Assembly: GCA_021234155.1 (NCBI GenBank)
Contig: JAJEKV010000002.1
Location: forward strand, 22,644,942 to 22,708,941
DNA length: 64,000 nucleotides
Direction of reading: 5' to 3'
Source: Isoetes taiwanensis
Lineage: Eukaryota > Streptophyta > Lycopodiopsida > Isoetales > Isoetaceae
This document shows positions 58,945-64,000 of the stretch, one piece after another (within the stretch, counting starts at the first letter, position 1; each line of letters starts with the position of its first letter). Below the pieces are notes generated by a model. The model saw only the letters and a program-made list of their open reading frames with translations, made no database searches and was not told the DNA's origin. The position numbers and the translations under genes were made by a program.

Positions 58945-60016
58945 CCCGGGGACTTCACCATTAAGAACCCGTATAGACCAACATCGTGACTGGTAGGGGG
59001 TTTTTTAATAGGCAAAGGGGTCCGTAGACGGGCGGGTTGGTTGTACGAAAAACCAAGTTCTAGCAGTACTCAAAACGTTAGGGGTGGTGGGCGGGAAATG
59101 GCGCTCCCGCATGGATCCGGGTAGGGGTATAGGGCATTCGTCTGCGCCGTTACACCCTTCTGCAGTCGTCAAGGCTCCAGAATGGCTCCAGAATGATAGA
59201 ACCAAGAAGCAAAACTTTCTGGCATTCCGACATAGGGTTTCAATCAGCAGGGGAGTCGGAATCTCTGATGCAGAGGAGTCGTGAAGGAAAGAAAGCTTAA
59301 GGTAGAATCTTTTCCTTTGAGTACGATTTTTAACCTCAAAACTTGGATCTCTAACACAACTTTGGATTTCTTTGTCTCATATGACTCTTGATCTGCTTAA
59401 AAGCTGGCAAATTCCAAATGGGTTTAATCTAAATCTCTGATATCTAACGTGGATTTAGGGTGTACCGATTCTTGAGATTATGGCTATGGTAGCAGTCTCT
59501 TTCAACTATGGAAGATCCAGCTCAAGTGGTTTGGTTGTCCTAAAATATAGAAATTTATTCAATGGAAGGAGGATATGGTTATCATGATATCATAAGTTTG
59601 ATGCTAATACATCTTGTTCTAGAGCATCATTATTGCTAATAATCATCCATGTGTGCTCTGTTTTATATTCTGCAGTGCATCATTTACCACCATAATCTAT
59701 TATGGATGATCCATTTGTCAATCTGTAGTCAATAACCATGTTCTTGTTCATCCTAGATTGGCATTGCTGGTTGTTAATGGAATAAATCTGCTAGGCCTAG
59801 CTCATATGCATTATCTGCTTTGTCACAAATCCTGGCATGGGTTTGCTAAGAAATTTCTGATTACCACTTAACGAGCGAAGAAATTGTGAGGAACATCATG
59901 AACTTGTGATTCACATAAAGTGCCGATTTGCTAAAATCAATAACATTGAATTAGATATGATAATATTTGTATAGCCATTTTTCAATTTATCACAGTTGGC
60001 TGTGGTTATTGTGTAG

Positions 60017-60944
60017 ATTGTGGGTTGCTTAGTGGAGGATGAACATAAAGTTCTGCTTTGCAAGAGAAGCATTCAACCATCATATGGTCTCTGGCAAGTG
60101 TTCCTCTTGTGTTCTCGTAAAAGGATGACGCTTCAATAGCTTGTAGCCATTTGGGTACCTTTTATAGGACTCTACCTGCGGGCTATATGGAACTTGGAGA
60201 GTCAGCTGCTGAAGGGGCTATGAGAGAAACCAGGGAGGAAGCACAGGCAGATGTTGAGCCTGTCTCTCTTTTTGCCCACCTTGATATACCTCGTATTGGA
60301 CAGGTTAAGCTGCATCAATGTTGCATTTATGTATTGGATTGCCAACACTGTTATATTGTGCTGACTATCTTGTCATTCATGCAGTGCAGAGCTATATAAT
60401 ATTTCGTGCCAGGTTCAAGAATCGGCACTTTGCTCCAGGATTGGAGTCCCTTGAATGCAGACTTTTTGACTTGGATGAAATACCCTTTAATAAGATTGCT
60501 TTTTCCTCTGTTAATGTGGCATTACAAATGGTGCGTCTCTGATTCTAAAGATATATAACGCATTTATAAATTCTCTCTCTCTCTAATGCTTCATATTATT
60601 CCTTTGCTTTGTGCAAATTGTTTGATTGCACTAAGTGATACTAGGGAGCCAAGACAATGTTGATGTGCAATGGCTTTTATTGTTACAAAGTGATCTTATA
60701 TGCATGTGCCTCAGGTGCTTGTCTCAGAATATTAATGAGTTGCATGTTTGCAGTATCTTGATGACTATAGGTCAGGTCGATTCAAGGTGCACCATGCTGT
60801 CATCGATAAAAGGTAACTATTGTCCTTTTCTGCCTTGGAACCTAGAAGATTGGAAGGATGTATTTAGTGTGTTATTTTTCTAGGCTTGGTGCTGGTCCAT
60901 CCGATTGTGAAGGTTTTGTTCTTCGGGACCATTTGTCGCATTAA
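60017..60944 (+). CDS. NUDT23-like Nudix hydrolase, C-terminal five exons, captured
   Basis: Exons 60017-60093, 60168-60303, 60390-60530, 60754-60812 and 60884-60944 join to 158 codons including TAA, with no stop. They read [88 protein letters not shown] and a tail ending DHLSH. This is the order and spacing of plant plastid NUDT23 (ADP-ribose/FAD pyrophosphatase type). The first intron uses a GC donor (CTG|GCAAGT). The Nudix box GX5EX7REUXEEXGU is kept except that the final Gly is Gln (REEAQA). The transit peptide and zinc-ribbon exons of the family are not found upstream. The segment lies wholly inside the TIR element; introns show capture from genomic DNA and not from cDNA. Whether it is expressed is unknown. 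Confidence 0.85.
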
Positions 60945-61711
60945 CACAGATACTTTAGCACAGATTCACTATAAGGTATATTTCTTGTAAGAATGAAGAG
61001 AGAATGGGGAAAGCAGATTTTTCCTGCACCGAGCAAATTTATGGATAAAGATAATTTATTCTTGTAGCTTAAGTAAGCGCTGATTATGCTTTCAGGATAT
61101 AGAAGAAATGAAGTGTAAATTGCATTAGCTATTTTTTTTAATGGAATATTATTGCTTAATCTTTTGTTCTTTGAACAATTTCCTATTTCTAATCATTGTG
61201 TCTGTGTCGACATATCTGAATCAACATAAGGGACCACCTGCATAAACAGGAATCATAAACATGTTTAATTGTATCATGGTCAGTACTATGCCCACAAACG
61301 CGAGAAAATTGCTTCCTGGTTTTAATGGTTTGTCATCTAAAGGTAGACAAAACAAATTGCAAGTAATTAATGCGCCTTCATTGTGCAATGAGCTTAGAAT
61401 ATACTTGGTTGAATATAAAAACATCTACTAATCACGTCAAAGCACCATTCTTTTCTAATTTCTACTGTTTACCTATAAGTCCATTCTAGACTTTTAATAA
61501 GTTATACTAAGTCCATTAATCCTGGAGTTTTATTAAGACAATCATATTCTACTTCAAAATTCATTCTCATATAAACACATCCTTCACTTATGCGCGGCCA
61601 CACATTTATTAATGTTATAAAATTGACAAACGTTGCCTTGCTAATATCAGCATGTTGCTGTCGAAATAGCATATATGCATGATAAAGGGAAATACATGTC
61701 AGGACACATTA

Positions 61712-61738
61712 GCCCGGCAATGCCGGGCACACGTCTAC
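61712..61738 (+). other. Helitron-like 3' terminus
   Basis: GCCCGGCAATGCCGGGC is a 7-bp-stem hairpin with a 3-nt loop, followed after six bases by CTAC and then T. Helitron 3' ends have a short GC hairpin 5-10 bases before CTRR and insert before T. CTAC departs from CTRR at the last base. No 5' TC end or Rep/Hel gene was identified. Confidence 0.4.
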
Positions 61739-62138
61739 TCCCTAATCAACTTAGATCCCCCTTTTAACCTTGCATTATGATGTTAATCCCCCTTTTAACG
61801 TTGCATTTAATATGGGCTTCTATTTGAATAATCAAACTCCAAACCCCTACAACAAACTAGCTTAGCTAGCTCTTGTAATGACTAAAAAAATATTCAAAAA
61901 ATGATGTGTTACCATGGGCTAGGACTTTTCTTATGGTGTCCAGTATATGTATGGGAAAGGGTATATGGATTGCTAGTTGGGACTGGAGTACATGTACGGA
62001 TAAGGGGCCAAAAATTAAAATTCATATGTACGTATGGTTGGGGGGTTTCGCCCGCAAAAAGCCGTATACAGGGGGGTTTCAGTCGACCCCTTGCACGCAC
62101 ATGCCATATGCTCTATATAAAGGGGTGAAGCCCCCGGG

Positions 62139-63425
62139 TGCTAACCATCCATTCCTATGGGAGGCCCTCTCTAATGGCCTGATTGATTATCACTGTCAAA
62201 GGCCCTAGCAAAGCTGGTCCACTCCATTTCAACAGCTCGGCCTGAAGTCCCTGCAAGTCCTTTGCTTTACCATTAGCAAGATGTCTAAGACCCTGGTGGA
62301 TGTCCTCCTCTGAAAGCTGTAGCGTTTCTCTTAGCTGATCTGATACCTCATCGCTCCTGGGGGGTCATACAACTCCTCCAACCGTTGTCTCCACTGGTCT
62401 GAGGTAACATTTGCCTCTTATCTAACACTCTACACCAAAAGGCTTTTGGTTCAGTCATCAGCAGATCAAACATGCGCTGCTGATTTTCTGCAATATACCG
62501 ATGCTTTTTGGATTTCATGAATGCCTTATAGTCCCTAATGGCCTGTTGCCAGCATTGTGGATTTAAAATGGGGCATAGCTGGCTCTTTAGAGCCTTACAT
62601 TCGGCGTCAAACCAGGGGTTCTGAGGGAATTGCGCAGTGTCCCTTTGCGGGGCTTTCTTACTGCAAAGAATTCACTGGCTGCTGCGAGTAAGGCCTTCAC
62701 CAACTCACACTTATCATGCAATGTATAGAGGGCATCAATCCCTTGTAGCTCACGTTCAAGCGCAACCTCATATTCTGCTTACTTCCAATAGTTCGGGGTG
62801 TATCCCAAACCCCGAGAGCGTTTATCCTGTGGGCACGCAACTGAGTATCTCCAACCCAAAGTGACATAAAGTGGATAATGGTCTGACAAAGTCTCTTCAT
62901 CTCTTGTTCTTGTTCCTGTCGCGAAATCTCTAATCATATCAAGTTCTGACACTGGAGCTAGGAGATAGTCCACCACGCTGGCTCCACTATCGCATCTGTC
63001 GCTTCTGCAAGTAAAGCCCCCTGATCGCGGCCATCTGAGCATACCATTGCAGATCACCATGTCAAAGATCTGGCAGAGCAGGACCAACTCTTTTCCAAAG
63101 GCTCTAGAGACTGTATCCTAGGACCGTCTTGCATGCTGGGGCGCACCTGTCTCTAGCCAAAGTGGGTTGGAGTCCGCATTTCCCTGGAAGGTGACCGACT
63201 AACACTGTGCCGTACGTGCATTGAAATCTCCTAATAAAAACACATGACCCTCCTGGCGATACTGCTCTATGTCAGCATACAGTTTCCTATCGGGCATATG
63301 CATATCTATATCTGCCTGATGAACCCTGTAGAACTTAGAAGTTTCATCTATAGCATCTTTGAAGTAGCACGCGACTCCTCCATACCCTCGCTTGCCATGG
63401 GCAGTCAGAACACTACAAGAGAATA
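62139..63425 (-). mobile_element. LINE, 5' half: endonuclease and linker
   Basis: Minus strand: GKRGYGGVACYFKDAIDE (about 63390), VFLLGDFNARTAQ (about 63240), CDSGASVVDYLLAPVSELD (about 62990) and ETLSDHYPLYVTLGWR (about 62905-62850) are endonuclease boxes. Further on LRHLANGKAKDLQGLQAELL (about 62300-62240) leads toward RT, and the reading stops at the transposon junction. The N-terminal endonuclease block is missing, so the copy is truncated at about 63425. AGAATA-like sequence at both outer ends may be its target duplication. Several stops are present. Confidence 0.82.
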
Positions 63426-63524
63426 AGCAATTTAAGTCACTAGTTTCATCATTTATTTGCTTAAAATCGCTCTTTCAAAATTTTTAACTTTTGATACAAT
63501 AATTGACGGTAGCTGTTGATGAAA

Positions 63525-63960
63525 TCGCGTCATCTATATCGTCACTTGTAGCATCACCAATAACTTCAACTATAGTATCATATTTTATATCATTGTGGTG
63601 ACATAATAGTATCATTTGTAGCATCATCTATAGTTGCAGTTATAATATCATGCATTTTATCCTTGTGGTGCTATAATGGTATCAGCTATAGAATCACATG
63701 TATTGTTATAATTAAATCATTCATAATGTCACCACGAGTGCTATAATAATGTCAACTACAGCATCACTTGTATTGCTATAATTAAATCTCCCATAACGTC
63801 AACATAAGCGTCATCCTTTATATCATCATTTCTAACATGATTAGTATCAGATGTAGCATCATTAACAATGCCACATATAATACTACGCGGAGGTTATGAT
63901 TGTATCATTACTAATGCCAAGTATAATGTCACATATTGTTACAAGTTAGACTATAATTAT
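63525..63960. repeat. Degenerate tandem array, about 70 bp period
   Basis: Successive units start near 63595, 63665 and 63735 with (T)GTGGTGCTATAATRGTATCA, then TAGMATCACTTGTATTG and ATAATTAAATC. Less regular copies lie on both sides. It is AT-rich, non-coding and satellite-like, and continues toward the window edge. Confidence 0.6.
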
Positions 63961-64000
63961 ATCAAATATAATTTCAAGTTTTCCATGACCTATAATATCA

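Larger units (their letters stand above)
58945..62138 (+). mobile_element. 3.2-kb TIR transposon carrying a NUDT23-like gene segment
   Basis: Ends are CCCGGGGACTTCACC (58945-58959) and GGTGAAGCCCCCGGG (62124-62138), inverted repeats matching at 14 of 15 positions. TGCTAACC occurs directly outside both ends (58937-58944, 62139-62146), an 8-bp target duplication. Without the insertion the LINE reads ...EWM-V-SK-VTPIHKTG in one frame. An 8-bp duplication suggests the hAT superfamily, although the TIR does not start with the usual CA and the duplication does not fit hAT's nTnnnnAn bias. No transposase is seen, so it is non-autonomous. Subterminal GGGG-rich motifs lie at both ends. Confidence 0.85.

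Noticed and set aside
59084-59284. N-terminal exon of the NUDT23-like gene
   Set aside because: No transit-peptide or zinc-ribbon similarity could be seen and no donor site fits the phase of the exon at 60017.

Overview
The window is nuclear DNA of a land plant: AT-rich, intron-containing genes in a dense background of retrotransposons. I infer a homosporous fern. The intronless PLS-type PPR gene at 9124-11112 has the very regular 'GYAQHG...LALE..EQMQQEGI' repeat wording typical of fern PPR families, and the LTR and LINE families fit a large fern genome. No prokaryotic, organellar or CRISPR feature was seen.

Cellular genes are few. VPS29, the retromer subunit, has three coding exons at 4204-4900 (+) and reads intact. 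The PPR protein is at 9124-11112 (-). A SLX9-like ribosome-biogenesis gene has its six 3' exons at 33730-34870 (+). There is a fragment of a REN1-type RhoGAP at 28741-29400 (-) with an in-frame stop. Five exons of a NUDT23-like Nudix hydrolase lie at 60017-60944 (+).

Most of the rest is nested mobile DNA. From left to right: a deleted Ty1/copia remnant (2211-2891); a Harbinger-like MITE in the VPS29 upstream region; a complete L1-type LINE (13680-20559) with a perfect 16-bp target duplication; a copia LTR plus gag (20831-26550) split by a minus-strand chromovirus (21186-25697) that has lost its integrase; a Pogo/Tigger-like transposase gene cut into three pieces (36420-37373, 51381-51660, 55352-55808); and a LINE (56980-63425) split by a terminal-inverted-repeat element.

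The transposase is interrupted first by a TG...CA insertion with a 5-bp duplication, probably a solo LTR of about 2.46 kb. That insertion itself contains an 11.5-kb Ty3/gypsy element (37782-49326) with LTRs, a perfect CTCCA duplication, a polypurine tract and an extra long ORF downstream of pol. A second interruption is an I/Jockey-like LINE (51662-55351, minus) with a hexanucleotide tail.

The most striking locus is 58945-62138. This 3.2-kb segment has 15-bp terminal inverted repeats and an 8-bp duplication, sits inside the reverse transcriptase ORF of a LINE, and carries a spliceable, frame-preserved NUDT23 segment. A Helitron-like 3' hairpin lies downstream of that gene segment. Removing the insertion rejoins the LINE codons exactly, so this is good evidence for gene capture by a DNA transposon. 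The right edge (63525-63960) is a degenerate tandem array of about 70 bp period.
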